18,385 nt of DNA. It comes from Thermoanaerobacterales bacterium (lineage in GTDB: Bacteria; Bacillota; Thermosediminibacteria; Thermosediminibacterales; Tepidanaerobacteraceae). The first letter of the stretch is position 1; every line of letters starts with the position of its first letter. The notes under the pieces are model-generated. The model did not search any database. It was not told the origin of the DNA and was given only the letters and a program-made list of their open reading frames with translations. The stretch spans positions 1-18,385 of the forward strand of contig DUNY01000065.1 of assembly GCA_012839145.1 (NCBI GenBank), in the 5' to 3' direction. The translations under genes and the position numbers were made by a program. Positions 7,663-14,634 of this stretch are shown in pieces.

Positions 7663-10293
7663 TTAAACACCCATTATGACTTCTGAAACAGAGGCCAAAG
7701 CCTCATCCAGCTTGGCAGGATTTTTGCCACCTGCCTGAGCAAAGCCTGGTTTACCGCCACCACTTCCATCGGCAATTTTAGCTACGCTTTTAATAATCTT
7801 TCCGGCATGATAGCCTTTTCGGGTCAAGTCTTCAGTTACAGCAGCTATAAATATAATTTTGTCACCTTTAATATTTCCCAAAACTATAATGCCTGTTTTC
7901 ATTTTTTGCCGCAATGCATCGCTCATCTTTCGAAGATCATCTATGTCTTTTCCTTCGGTTTTAATAGATATTATGTTAACACCGTTGATGCATTGCTTTT
8001 TTTTCAGAATTTCATCTATCTCGAAATTTATTGCATTCTGCTTTAATGATTCTATTTCCCTTTCCTGAATTCTATATCTATCCAATAATTCATCAACTTT
8101 TTGAGGAACTTCATTAGGAGTTGCTTTTAATAACCGTGCTGTCGCATCTAAACTCTCAAGAGTATCATTAAAATAGTGAATTAGGTTAAAGCCTGAAACT
8201 CCTTCGATTCGTCTAAGACCGGCTCCGATACTGGTTTCTGAAACAATCTTGAAAAGACCTATTTCCGATGAAGATTTTACATGAGTGCCACCACATAATT
8301 CCTTACTGTAATCTCCAAAACTAACTATACGGACAAGGTCTTGATATTTTTCTTCGAAAAGAGCAACAGCTCCCTGGGCTTCAGCTTCATGAAAGGTTGT
8401 CATGTTTATGGTGGTCTGTAAATTTTTTAATATGGCATTGTTTACCTTGCTTTCGACTTGCCTTATTTCCTCAATAGTTAAGGCACTGAAATGAGAAAAA
8501 TCGAATCTTAATCTATGCTCATCCACCAATGACCCTGCTTGGTTAACATGTTCTCCCAAAACCTCTTTTAATGCTTTATGTAGGAGGTGAGTAGCACTAT
8601 GGTTTCTAGCAATACTTTGTCTTTTTTCAATATCTACTTTTGCAAAAACAGAATCGTCCATACTTATAAAACCATGTTCTATCCTGCCTATATGATATAT
8701 TTTTCCGTCAGGGGTCTTTTGTGTATCGGAAACCGAAAACAAAAAGCTTTCATTTTTAATTATGCCCGTATCTCCTACTTGACCACCGGATTCTGCATAA
8801 AAGGGAGTTTTATCAAGCACAAGTATAACTTCTGCGCTTTTATCATAACAGGACTTTACAGGTTTATGATTAGATAAGATATACTGTACCTTGCTATTTG
8901 ATTTAAACTCATCATATCCTACAAAAACGGTTGGCTGAAGAGGTGCTAAAATCTCATAAAGTTCATCAATTCTATATGTTTCTTTGCGAGCAGACTTGGC
9001 TTTTTCCCGTTGCAGGGCCATGTGCTTCTTAAAACTATTAGTATCCACCGTCATGCCCTTCTCTTCCGCAACATCTCGAGTTAAATCTATTGGAAAACCA
9101 TAAGTATCGTAAAGCATAAAAGCCATGCTGCCAGGAATTTCCTTTTTGCCTTCTCTCGAAAGTTTATCAATGCCCTCATACAGAATCTTGAGACCATCAT
9201 TTAATGTTTCTAAAAATCTATCTTCCTCTGATTTTATTACTTTTTGTATATATACAACATTCTTTTCAAGCTCAGGATAAGTGTCTTTCATTAACGACAC
9301 AACCTGTGGAACTACTTTATATAAAAAAGGTTCATTAAAATTAAGTTCTTTTCCATAACGAGCAGCTCTTCTTATTATGCGTCTTAAAACATAATTTCTA
9401 CCCTCGTTTCCCGGTAGAACACCATCAGAAATTAAAAATGTGCTAGCTCTAGAATGGTCGGCAATGACTCTGAAAGGGAACCCTTCTTCACTTTCCTTGT
9501 ATTGTATGTCTGTCATATTTTCAACAAAACTTATTATTGGCCGCAATAAATCGGTATCATAATTGCTGTAGACATCCTGTATTACTGTAGCAATGCGTTC
9601 AAGCCCCATCCCCGTGTCTATACTCGGTCTTGGTAAGGGAGTTATATTGCCTTTTTTATCTCTATTATACTGCATAAAGACCAGGTTCCACAATTCTCGC
9701 CATCTGTCACAGTCACATTTCCCCAGTGCACATTCTTTTGCATTACAGCTGTGTTCTTGTCCACGATCAATGTATATCTCACTGCAAGGCCCACAAGGCC
9801 CCGTATCTCCCATGCTCCAGAAATTATCTTTTTCACCCAAGCGAACAATCCGATCTGTAGAAATATGGGCCTGCCATAATTCAAAAGCCTCATCATCTTC
9901 TTCAAAAACACTCACCCAGAGCTGTTCCTTTGGCAACTTTAATACTTCCGTTATAAATTCCCATGCATATTCTATAGCTTCCTTTTTGAAGTAATCACCA
10001 AAAGAAAAATTACCCAGCATCTCAAAAAATGTGTGATGTCGAGCGGTCTTACCTACACTTTCTAAGTCATTATGTTTACCTCCTGCCCGAACACATTTTT
10101 GACAAGTGACCGCTCGAGAATATGGAAGGCTTGTAAGCCCCAGAAAAACATCCTTAAATTGATTCATCCCTGCATTAGTAAATAAAAGAGTAGGATCATT
10201 TTGTGGAACAAGGGAAGAACTACCTACCCTTGTGTGACCCTTACTCTCAAAGTAACTTAAAAACTTTTCTCTAATTTCTTGGCTGGTCATCAT
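7663..10293 (-). CDS. alaS: Alanyl-tRNA synthetase
   Basis: Charges tRNA-Ala with alanine and edits misacylated Ser/Gly-tRNA-Ala. The 876 residues equal the bacterial norm. Seen in order: the class II aminoacylation core (FTNAGMNQFKDVFLG; RAGGKHNDLESVGKTARHHT), a cysteine-rich CNAKECALGKCDC insert, and the editing domain with HSATH (His565, His569) and CGGTH (Cys667, His671). A C-terminal DHHA1/C-Ala region follows, with DGSGGGKPGFAQAGGK. All editing metal ligands are present. The first of two tandem ATG codons is chosen because GGAGGG lies seven bases before it. Unlike aspS it has no T-box leader, only about 55 bases of 5' UTR behind a consensus promoter. It heads the ireB–ruvX cluster. Confidence 0.98.
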   Translation of the reverse strand: MMTSQEIREKFLSYFESKGHTRVGSSSLVPQNDPTLLFTNAGMNQFKDVFLGLTSLPYSRAVTCQKCVRAGGKHNDLESVGKTARHHTFFEMLGNFSFGDYFKKEAIEYAWEFITEVLKLPKEQLWVSVFEEDDEAFELWQAHISTDRIVRLGEKDNFWSMGDTGPCGPCSEIYIDRGQEHSCNAKECALGKCDCDRWRELWNLVFMQYNRDKKGNITPLPRPSIDTGMGLERIATVIQDVYSNYDTDLLRPIISFVENMTDIQYKESEEGFPFRVIADHSRASTFLISDGVLPGNEGRNYVLRRIIRRAARYGKELNFNEPFLYKVVPQVVSLMKDTYPELEKNVVYIQKVIKSEEDRFLETLNDGLKILYEGIDKLSREGKKEIPGSMAFMLYDTYGFPIDLTRDVAEEKGMTVDTNSFKKHMALQREKAKSARKETYRIDELYEILAPLQPTVFVGYDEFKSNSKVQYILSNHKPVKSCYDKSAEVILVLDKTPFYAESGGQVGDTGIIKNESFLFSVSDTQKTPDGKIYHIGRIEHGFISMDDSVFAKVDIEKRQSIARNHSATHLLHKALKEVLGEHVNQAGSLVDEHRLRFDFSHFSALTIEEIRQVESKVNNAILKNLQTTINMTTFHEAEAQGAVALFEEKYQDLVRIVSFGDYSKELCGGTHVKSSSEIGLFKIVSETSIGAGLRRIEGVSGFNLIHYFNDTLESLDATARLLKATPNEVPQKVDELLDRYRIQEREIESLKQNAINFEIDEILKKKQCINGVNIISIKTEGKDIDDLRKMSDALRQKMKTGIIVLGNIKGDKIIFIAAVTEDLTRKGYHAGKIIKSVAKIADGSGGGKPGFAQAGGKNPAKLDEALASVSEVIMGV

Positions 10294-10348
10294 TTAAATA
10301 CCCTCCGAAATCAAACAAAATCTTCGTTTATCTTGTGTTACTGAGGAA

Positions 10349-10377
10349 ATTATATAGAAGATATAAACCATTGTCAA
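10349..10377 (-). promoter_or_regulatory. Consensus sigma-A promoter of alaS
   Basis: TTGACA (10377-10372), a 17-base spacer and TATAAT (10354-10349) give a perfect promoter. The predicted start is near 10342, so the 5' UTR is too short for a T-box. It lies in the gap between rseC and alaS. Confidence 0.9.
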
Positions 10378-10399
10378 CATTTGCTATTATATTCATATA

Positions 10400-10825
10400 T
10401 TAATGTTCATAAACTCTTACAATTCGTGAAGAATACTTTTTATTGATTTCTTCTCGTTTTGTAAAAAGGTGTATGCATAGAAAACAAGTAAACATTGCCC
10501 CAACACCCATTGACATTGCAAAAGGTTCAATCGCAGTTATGTTTAATAAGCCAGAAACTTTATATCCAAAACCCACACCTATTAAGAATGCCAAAAGAGG
10601 TAATCCATAAGCTATTAGAGTTGCCGATAAAAACGTTTTTGCTCTAAGTTCTATTTCAACAACTTGCCCTACTTTTGCATTAATGGGATTTTTAGCCCAT
10701 ACCCTAAGAGGTTTACCTTCTTTGCCGACTGAGCAACCTCTACATCCATCGCAAACTGAAGTCCGTCTTATTTCCACTTGGGCATCCTGTTTTTTACTCG
10801 CTACAACAATAGCTTTTTCCCTCAT
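10400..10825 (-). CDS. RseC/MucC-type membrane protein
   Basis: Inner-membrane protein of 141 residues of the positive regulator of sigma E / SoxR-reducing (RseC_MucC) family. The N-terminal cytoplasmic part has a CxxCxxC cluster (Cys25, Cys28, Cys31 in CDGCRGC), which may bind an iron-sulfur cluster or metal. A beta-rich segment (VGQVVEIELRAKTF) precedes two membrane helices at about 66-88 and 100-121, then a basic tail. In Proteobacteria relatives act with SoxR reduction or the RseA–sigma E system. In Clostridia neither partner is expected, so the role here is open. GGAGGT lies five bases before the ATG. It follows csoR by 37 bases, probably in one transcript. Confidence 0.82.
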   Translation of the reverse strand: MREKAIVVASKKQDAQVEIRRTSVCDGCRGCSVGKEGKPLRVWAKNPINAKVGQVVEIELRAKTFLSATLIAYGLPLLAFLIGVGFGYKVSGLLNITAIEPFAMSMGVGAMFTCFLCIHLFTKREEINKKYSSRIVRVYEH

Positions 10826-10862
10826 GTTCTACCTCCGAAAAATGAATCAACAAAAACTAATT

Positions 10863-11150
10863 TTATCTTATAAATTTACTTATTACATCAATAAGTTCGT
10901 GGATTTTTTCATCCCCGCGGTCAGATTGCACTGCTTCAGCAACACATCCCTTAGTATGATCCTCAAAAATAATCAACCCTACCTTGTTTAGTGCCGCTCT
11001 GACAGCAGCTATTTGTATCAATATATCCGCACAGTATTTTTCATTTTCTATCATTCGTTGTATGCCTTTTATCTGTCCTTCGATTTTTCTCAAACGTCTA
11101 AGTAGGTTTGCTTTGTTATCAATGTATGAGCAATTATGTCCATGTAACAT
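10863..11150 (-). CDS. csoR: CsoR-type copper(I)-sensing repressor
   Basis: All-helical DNA-binding repressor of the CsoR/RcnR (DUF156) family, 95 residues. The Cu(I) ligands of CsoR are present in the right register: Cys40 (YC), His65 and Cys69 (DHTKGC). The second-shell Tyr39 and Glu85 match positions known from mycobacterial CsoR. This separates it from FrmR, RcnR and CstR types. The N-terminus begins MLHGHNCSY, a small extra His/Cys cluster. GGAGG lies seven bases before the ATG. A CsoR-like operator overlaps its own promoter start, indicating autoregulation. No copper ATPase or chaperone gene is next to it; its main targets are likely elsewhere. Confidence 0.92.
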   Translation of the reverse strand: MLHGHNCSYIDNKANLLRRLRKIEGQIKGIQRMIENEKYCADILIQIAAVRAALNKVGLIIFEDHTKGCVAEAVQSDRGDEKIHELIDVISKFIR

Positions 11151-11164
11151 GCCATTTCCTCCAA

Positions 11165-11179
11165 TACCATACAGGGGTA
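11165..11179 (-). promoter_or_regulatory. Probable CsoR operator
   Basis: The minus strand reads TACCCCTGTATGGTA, a dyad (TACC/GGTA) with the C-tract and G-tract layout of CsoR sites. It spans about +1 to +15 of the predicted csoR transcript and ends three bases before the ribosome site. It is inferred to be an autoregulatory site; the match to known CsoR boxes is from memory. Confidence 0.6.
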
Positions 11180-11185
11180 CACTTT

Positions 11186-11214
11186 ATTATATAATATTGT
11201 TTTGGCATGGTCAA
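11186..11214 (-). promoter_or_regulatory. Sigma-A promoter of csoR–rseC
   Basis: TTGACC (11214-11209), 17 bases, then TATAAT (11191-11186). The -35 box overlaps the stop codon of tcdA, so csoR has a separate promoter directly behind that gene. Confidence 0.82.
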
Positions 11215-11897
11215 TTTTTTACCAAATCACAAATTACCTCTCCAGCGATTATTAGACCCATTACTGAAGGAACAAAAGAAATGCTACCTGGCGGGTGCTG
11301 TTGTTTTAACGGTGTTTCTGAAGAAAAAACAACTTTTACTCCTTTTTCTATGCCGTTTTTTCGAAGCTCTTTCCTGATTTTTCTGGCCATTGGGCATGTG
11401 GAGGTCTGTGAAATGTCTGCCACTTTAAACTTGGTTGGATCCAATTTGTTTCCTGCTCCCATGGCTGAAATAATGGGAATATTTAATTTTTTGCAATTAA
11501 TAATCAAGTTCACTTTTGAAGATATACTGTCTATAGCGTCCACTACGAAATCATAATCTCTAGTCAATATACTTGCCGCATTTTTTGTCGAATAAAACTC
11601 CCTGATACCTCTCACTGTTGCATCAGGATTTATATCAAGAATCCTCTGTTTCATTGCGTCAACTTTTGGTAAACCTAGGGTTGAATGTAGCGCATGAATC
11701 TGACGATTTAAGTTTGAAGGAGATATTATATCAACATCAACAAATATAAGTGTTCCTACTCCGGCTCTTGCTAGAGCCTCTGCTGTAAAAGAACCCACGC
11801 CACCTATACCAATAATAGCCACTTTAGATTTTTTTAACCGCTCTATACTTTCCTTGCCTATTAATAGTTCTGTTCTGGAAAAAATACTATCTCCCAC
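11211..11897 (-). CDS. tcdA: tRNA threonylcarbamoyladenosine dehydratase (TcdA)
   Basis: E1-like ATP-dependent enzyme that cyclises t6A37 to ct6A in tRNAs reading ANN codons. From the chosen start it has 228 residues. The family opening FSRTELLIGKESIERL is followed by the nucleotide fold AIIGIGGVGS (Gly30 onward), Asp56 in VDVD, and NLNRQ with Arg65. Later come DAIDSISSKV and the TcdA-type CPMARKIRKELRK and PPGSISFVPSVMG segments. There is no C-terminal rhodanese or JAB domain. The frame is open to 11939, but that extension overlaps the 6S RNA terminator. A GTG at 11897 has GGAG eight bases upstream and gives the usual N-terminus. In B. subtilis the homologue yrvM also sits beyond aspS and 6S RNA. 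Confidence 0.9.
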   Translation of the reverse strand: MGDSIFSRTELLIGKESIERLKKSKVAIIGIGGVGSFTAEALARAGVGTLIFVDVDIISPSNLNRQIHALHSTLGLPKVDAMKQRILDINPDATVRGIREFYSTKNAASILTRDYDFVVDAIDSISSKVNLIINCKKLNIPIISAMGAGNKLDPTKFKVADISQTSTCPMARKIRKELRKNGIEKGVKVVFSSETPLKQQHPPGSISFVPSVMGLIIAGEVICDLVKN

Positions 11898-11921
11898 CGA
11901 TATCGCTCCGTTAGTTTTTAT

Positions 11922-12110
11922 AAAAAAAAGCCCCACCATGCCGTGTTAGCTGACTGTAAATAGAGACCCGGCTCCCCAGGTGGGTGTCCTCCTGAGTGCT
12001 TTATATTTCCCCTCGAAGGGGCTTATATGCTGCATCCAGAGACCGAACTCCCTATATCAGAGTGTTGGCTCTTTACTAAGCCAGTTTACACGCACACAGC
12101 AGGGATTCTT
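11922..12110 (-). ncRNA. ssrS: 6S RNA
   Basis: Regulatory RNA that binds housekeeping RNA polymerase by mimicking an open promoter. The call rests on position and structure. The gene lies between aspS and tcdA, exactly where B. subtilis carries 6S-1 (bsrA between aspS and yrvM). The ends form a long closing stem: CCCTGCTGTGT(G)CGTGT from 12104 pairs with AACACGGCATGGTGGGG ending at 11931. A run of eight T follows at 11929-11922. Internally the RNA folds back towards an apical hairpin CCCCTTCGAGGGG, as expected for the rod-like fold with a central bubble. The exact 5' end is uncertain by about ten bases. Confidence 0.8.
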
Positions 12111-12125
12111 TTTATATTTTCTATG

Positions 12126-12157
12126 ATTATATTATCACATAACTGGCTATTTATCAA
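12126..12157 (-). promoter_or_regulatory. Promoter of 6S RNA
   Basis: TTGATA (12157-12152) is followed after 17 bases by TAATAT (12134-12129), which overlaps a TATAAT (12131-12126). Either -10 box would start the RNA shortly before the closing stem. It lies in the gap after aspS. Confidence 0.6.
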
Positions 12158-12198
12158 GGTTTCCCATTAATTAAACCATGCCAATTTGTGCTGTTATT

Positions 12199-13971
12199 TT
12201 ATATTTTTACCTGAACATGGAGTTCTTTTAACTGTTTTATGTCAACCTCTCCCGGTGCTTCGGTCATAAGACACGAAGCGTTTTGGGTTTTTGGAAAAGC
12301 AATGCAATCTCTTATGCTTTCTAGACCCAACAACAGCATAATCATACGGTCTAATCCGTAGGCTATACCGCCGTGTGGTGGTGTCCCGTATTCAAATGCC
12401 CTGAGTAAGAAGCCGAAATTATTTTCAGCTCTTTCCTGAGAAAAGCCAAGAGTCTCGAACATTTTTTTCTGAAGGGCTGCATCATGTATTCTTATACTTC
12501 CCCCACCCAGTTCTGTGCCGTTTAAAATGATATCATACGCTTTTGCCCTAACCTTGGCAGGCTCCTTATCCAGTAGTGAAATATCTTCGTCCATGGGCGA
12601 AGTAAATGGGTGGTGCTTGGCAACAAATCTTTTTTCATCTTCGCTGTATTCCAACAAGGGGAACTCAGTAACCCAAAGGAAGTTGAGTTTCCTCTTATCT
12701 ATTAAGTTCAAGGTTTTTGCCAGGTAAATCCTCATACTACCCAGAGAAGTCATTACAAGTTCGGTATTGGTATCAGCTACAAATATTATCAAATCACCCG
12801 TTTCACCTTGAAGTGCATCTATAATTTTGGCAAGAGTCTTTTCATCAAAAAACTTAGCTATAGGGGATTTTATTCCTTCTAATGTAATGTTTATCCATGC
12901 AAGACCCTTTGATCCAAATTCTTTTGCCTTTTCCGCAAGTTCATCTATTTGTCTACGACTAAAGGTTTCTCCGCCTTTTTTTATGTTTAAGCCTTTAACA
13001 CAACCACCACCTTTGACCGCTTGACTAAACACTTTGAAATTGCTATCACTTACTATATGAGATATATCAACCATCTCCATGCCAAACCTAGTGTCTGGCT
13101 TATCTGAACCGTATTTTTCCATTGCCTGCTTAAAAGTCATTCTGGGAAATGGTATTTCTATTTCGGTTCCGGTAACCTTTTCTGTTACATATTTTATTAG
13201 TTTTTCATTTAATGTGATTACACCCTCTACGTCTATAAAAGACATTTCCATATCCAATTGTGTAAACTCAGGTTGCCTGTCAGCTCTTAAATCTTCATCT
13301 CGAAAACAACGTGCAATCTGATAATACCGTTCCATACCGGATATCATCAATATTTGTTTGAATAGCTGAGGTGATTGGGGCAAAGCATAAAATTCCCCTG
13401 GATTGAGCCGACTGGGAACAAGATAATCTCGAGCACCTTCGGGTGTGCTTTTAGTCAGAATAGGTGTCTCAATTTCTAAAAAACCATTTGCATCTAAAAA
13501 ATCTCTTATAGCCTTGTTAACTTTACTGCGGAAAATCACATTACGCAGCATCTGAGGTCTTCTTAAATCAAGATATCTATATTTAAGCCTTACACTTTCA
13601 TCGACTTTAACATCGTCTTCTATGGCAAAGGGCGGTGTTTTAGCTGCACTTAATATTTCCAATTCATTTCCCATTACTTCTATATATCCTGTTGGAATCT
13701 TGGGATTTACATTTTCTTCAGGCCGTCTAAAAACTTTCCCCTTTACAGCAATAACATATTCACTTCGGATTTTATCAGCTGTTTTTAAAGCCTCTTTATG
13801 CTCAGGATTAAACACAACTTGGACAATGCCACTCCTATCTCTTAAATCAACAAAGATAAGTCCACCTAAATCTCGTCGGGTTTGGACCCACCCGGCAAGA
13901 CAAACTTCTTTGCCTTCATGCTCAACTCTTAAATCACCACAGTAACAGTTTCTTTTAATCTTATTTCTCAC
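12199..13971 (-). CDS. aspS: Aspartyl-tRNA synthetase, bacterial type
   Basis: Charges tRNA-Asp, and tRNA-Asn as well if the enzyme is non-discriminating. From the chosen start it has 590 residues, the norm for the bacterial type with a GAD insertion domain. The N-terminal OB-fold anticodon domain shows LAGWVQTRRDLGGLIFVDLRDR. The class II motifs are FRDEDLRADRQPEFTQLDMEMSF (motif 2) and GIAYGLDRMIMLLLG (motif 3). GAD sequence lies between. The open frame begins with TTG at 13980, but GTG at 13971 is nine bases after AAAAAGGGG and is preferred. It is preceded by a T-box with an apparent Asn specifier, which hints at dual tRNA-Asp/tRNA-Asn charging. hisS, often adjacent, is absent. Confidence 0.97.
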   Translation of the reverse strand: MRNKIKRNCYCGDLRVEHEGKEVCLAGWVQTRRDLGGLIFVDLRDRSGIVQVVFNPEHKEALKTADKIRSEYVIAVKGKVFRRPEENVNPKIPTGYIEVMGNELEILSAAKTPPFAIEDDVKVDESVRLKYRYLDLRRPQMLRNVIFRSKVNKAIRDFLDANGFLEIETPILTKSTPEGARDYLVPSRLNPGEFYALPQSPQLFKQILMISGMERYYQIARCFRDEDLRADRQPEFTQLDMEMSFIDVEGVITLNEKLIKYVTEKVTGTEIEIPFPRMTFKQAMEKYGSDKPDTRFGMEMVDISHIVSDSNFKVFSQAVKGGGCVKGLNIKKGGETFSRRQIDELAEKAKEFGSKGLAWINITLEGIKSPIAKFFDEKTLAKIIDALQGETGDLIIFVADTNTELVMTSLGSMRIYLAKTLNLIDKRKLNFLWVTEFPLLEYSEDEKRFVAKHHPFTSPMDEDISLLDKEPAKVRAKAYDIILNGTELGGGSIRIHDAALQKKMFETLGFSQERAENNFGFLLRAFEYGTPPHGGIAYGLDRMIMLLLGLESIRDCIAFPKTQNASCLMTEAPGEVDIKQLKELHVQVKI

Positions 13972-14006
13972 AATAAACAACCCCTTTTTGAATAATTGAG
14001 TTTTTG

Positions 14007-14048
14007 ATTATAGTGCAGAAAACAACTCCATTGAAGAGTTTCTGCACT
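14007..14048. repeat. Inverted repeat in the aspS leader, overlapping a possible promoter
   Basis: AGTGCAGAAA (14012-14021) is the exact reverse complement of 14039-14048. An inner AACTC/GAGTT pair narrows the loop. On the minus strand TATAAT (14012-14007) sits at its edge, with TTCAAT (14035-14030) 17 bases upstream, a weak -35. No T-run follows, so it is not a terminator. It may be an operator over a secondary aspS promoter or a leader hairpin. The rest of the 14049-14239 stretch is AT-rich; I see no coding remnant in it. Confidence 0.55.
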
Positions 14049-14239
14049 GGAATAAGTTTTAAATTATTCTAATAAAATTCCTAAAATAAAGGCTTTCATC
14101 TAAACATTTAACTCTAAAATAGGATTTTATTATTATAGATAGCCGGAGTAAATTATGACTGAAAATAAGAAAGCTTATTTGAACGCATCTAACATTAGGC
14201 ATACACCGAGGATTTTATATATTATAATTGAAATAAAAA

Positions 14240-14283
14240 CAAAAAACTCCCGTCACTGATAATGATATACCAGGGACGAGAGT
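14240..14283 (-). terminator. T-box regulated terminator (aspS leader)
   Basis: The 9-bp stem ACTCTCGTC/GACGGGAGT (14283-14275 with 14254-14246, one G-U pair) is followed by TTTTTTG on the minus strand. It forms the OFF state of the aspS T-box. Confidence 0.85.
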
Positions 14284-14487
14284 CCTCCCGCGGTGCCACC
14301 CTGTTTGGAAAATCCCACTTAAACATTTAACGCATATAGACGTAAATCCCTACTAAAATTCGAGATTTAGGCTCCAGGGTGTTCTTGACATACCTTTTTC
14401 CGAAAGAGCTTTCAATCTTGACTCTTTCTCCCTGTTGAAATGATGTATGCCTTAGCCCCATCTTTGCCTCTAACAATATCTGTTTTG
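14240..14487 (-). promoter_or_regulatory. T-box riboswitch leader of aspS, probable asparagine specifier
   Basis: The canonical motif AGGGTGGCACCGCGGGA lies at 14302-14286. Stem I can be drawn with GGCT/AGCC at the base, AGG/CCT next, and CATAC/GTATG above the specifier loop. The loop's 3' side is TCAAGAACAC. The codon followed by a purine and the CCCTGGAG block is AAC (Asn) at 14383-14381, the same register as TCC in the serine T-box of this window. No Asp codon (GAC or GAT) occurs in that loop. An overlapping GAA (Glu) codon is also present. The leader therefore appears to sense tRNA-Asn. aspS is 268 bases downstream of the terminator. Confidence 0.92.
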
Positions 14488-14493
14488 TTGATA

Positions 14494-14522
14494 ATTATAA
14501 ATAAATTAAAGCAATGTGTCAA
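14494..14522 (-). promoter_or_regulatory. Consensus sigma-A promoter of the aspS T-box leader
   Basis: TTGACA (14522-14517), 17 bases, TATAAT (14499-14494): a perfect promoter firing leftward into the T-box. It is divergent from the htrA promoter about 70 bases away. Confidence 0.9.
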
Positions 14523-14540
14523 TGTTGTTCTTGGCTAAAA

Positions 14541-14600
14541 TTCACAAATTCATAACAAATTTCACATAAAGTTAATAAAATAAAGGGTTATAATTATAAT
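14541..14600 (+). promoter_or_regulatory. htrA promoter region with tandem TTCACA-like repeats
   Basis: TTAATA (14572-14577), 17 bases and TATAAT (14595-14600) form a reasonable promoter 34 bases before the start codon. Upstream, TTCATA (14549), TTCACA (14561) and the -35 TTAATA (14572) recur every 11-12 bases, with another TTCACA at 14541. Direct repeats near one helical turn just upstream of a weak -35 are typical of OmpR/PhoP-class response regulators. The regulator is not identified. Confidence 0.5.
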
Positions 14601-14634
14601 ATACTATGAAACATGAAAATGGAGGTTGATAATA

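Noticed and set aside
13981..14239. A possible hisS or other gene remnant between the aspS T-box and aspS
   Set aside because: Three-frame reading of the minus strand gave only short, low-complexity frames with stops; no HisRS motif was seen.
14155..14259. Plus-strand 34-codon open frame with GGAG six bases upstream of its ATG
   Set aside because: Its last codons are made of the T-box terminator on the other strand, there is no recognisable similarity, and the sequence is AT-rich spacer-like.
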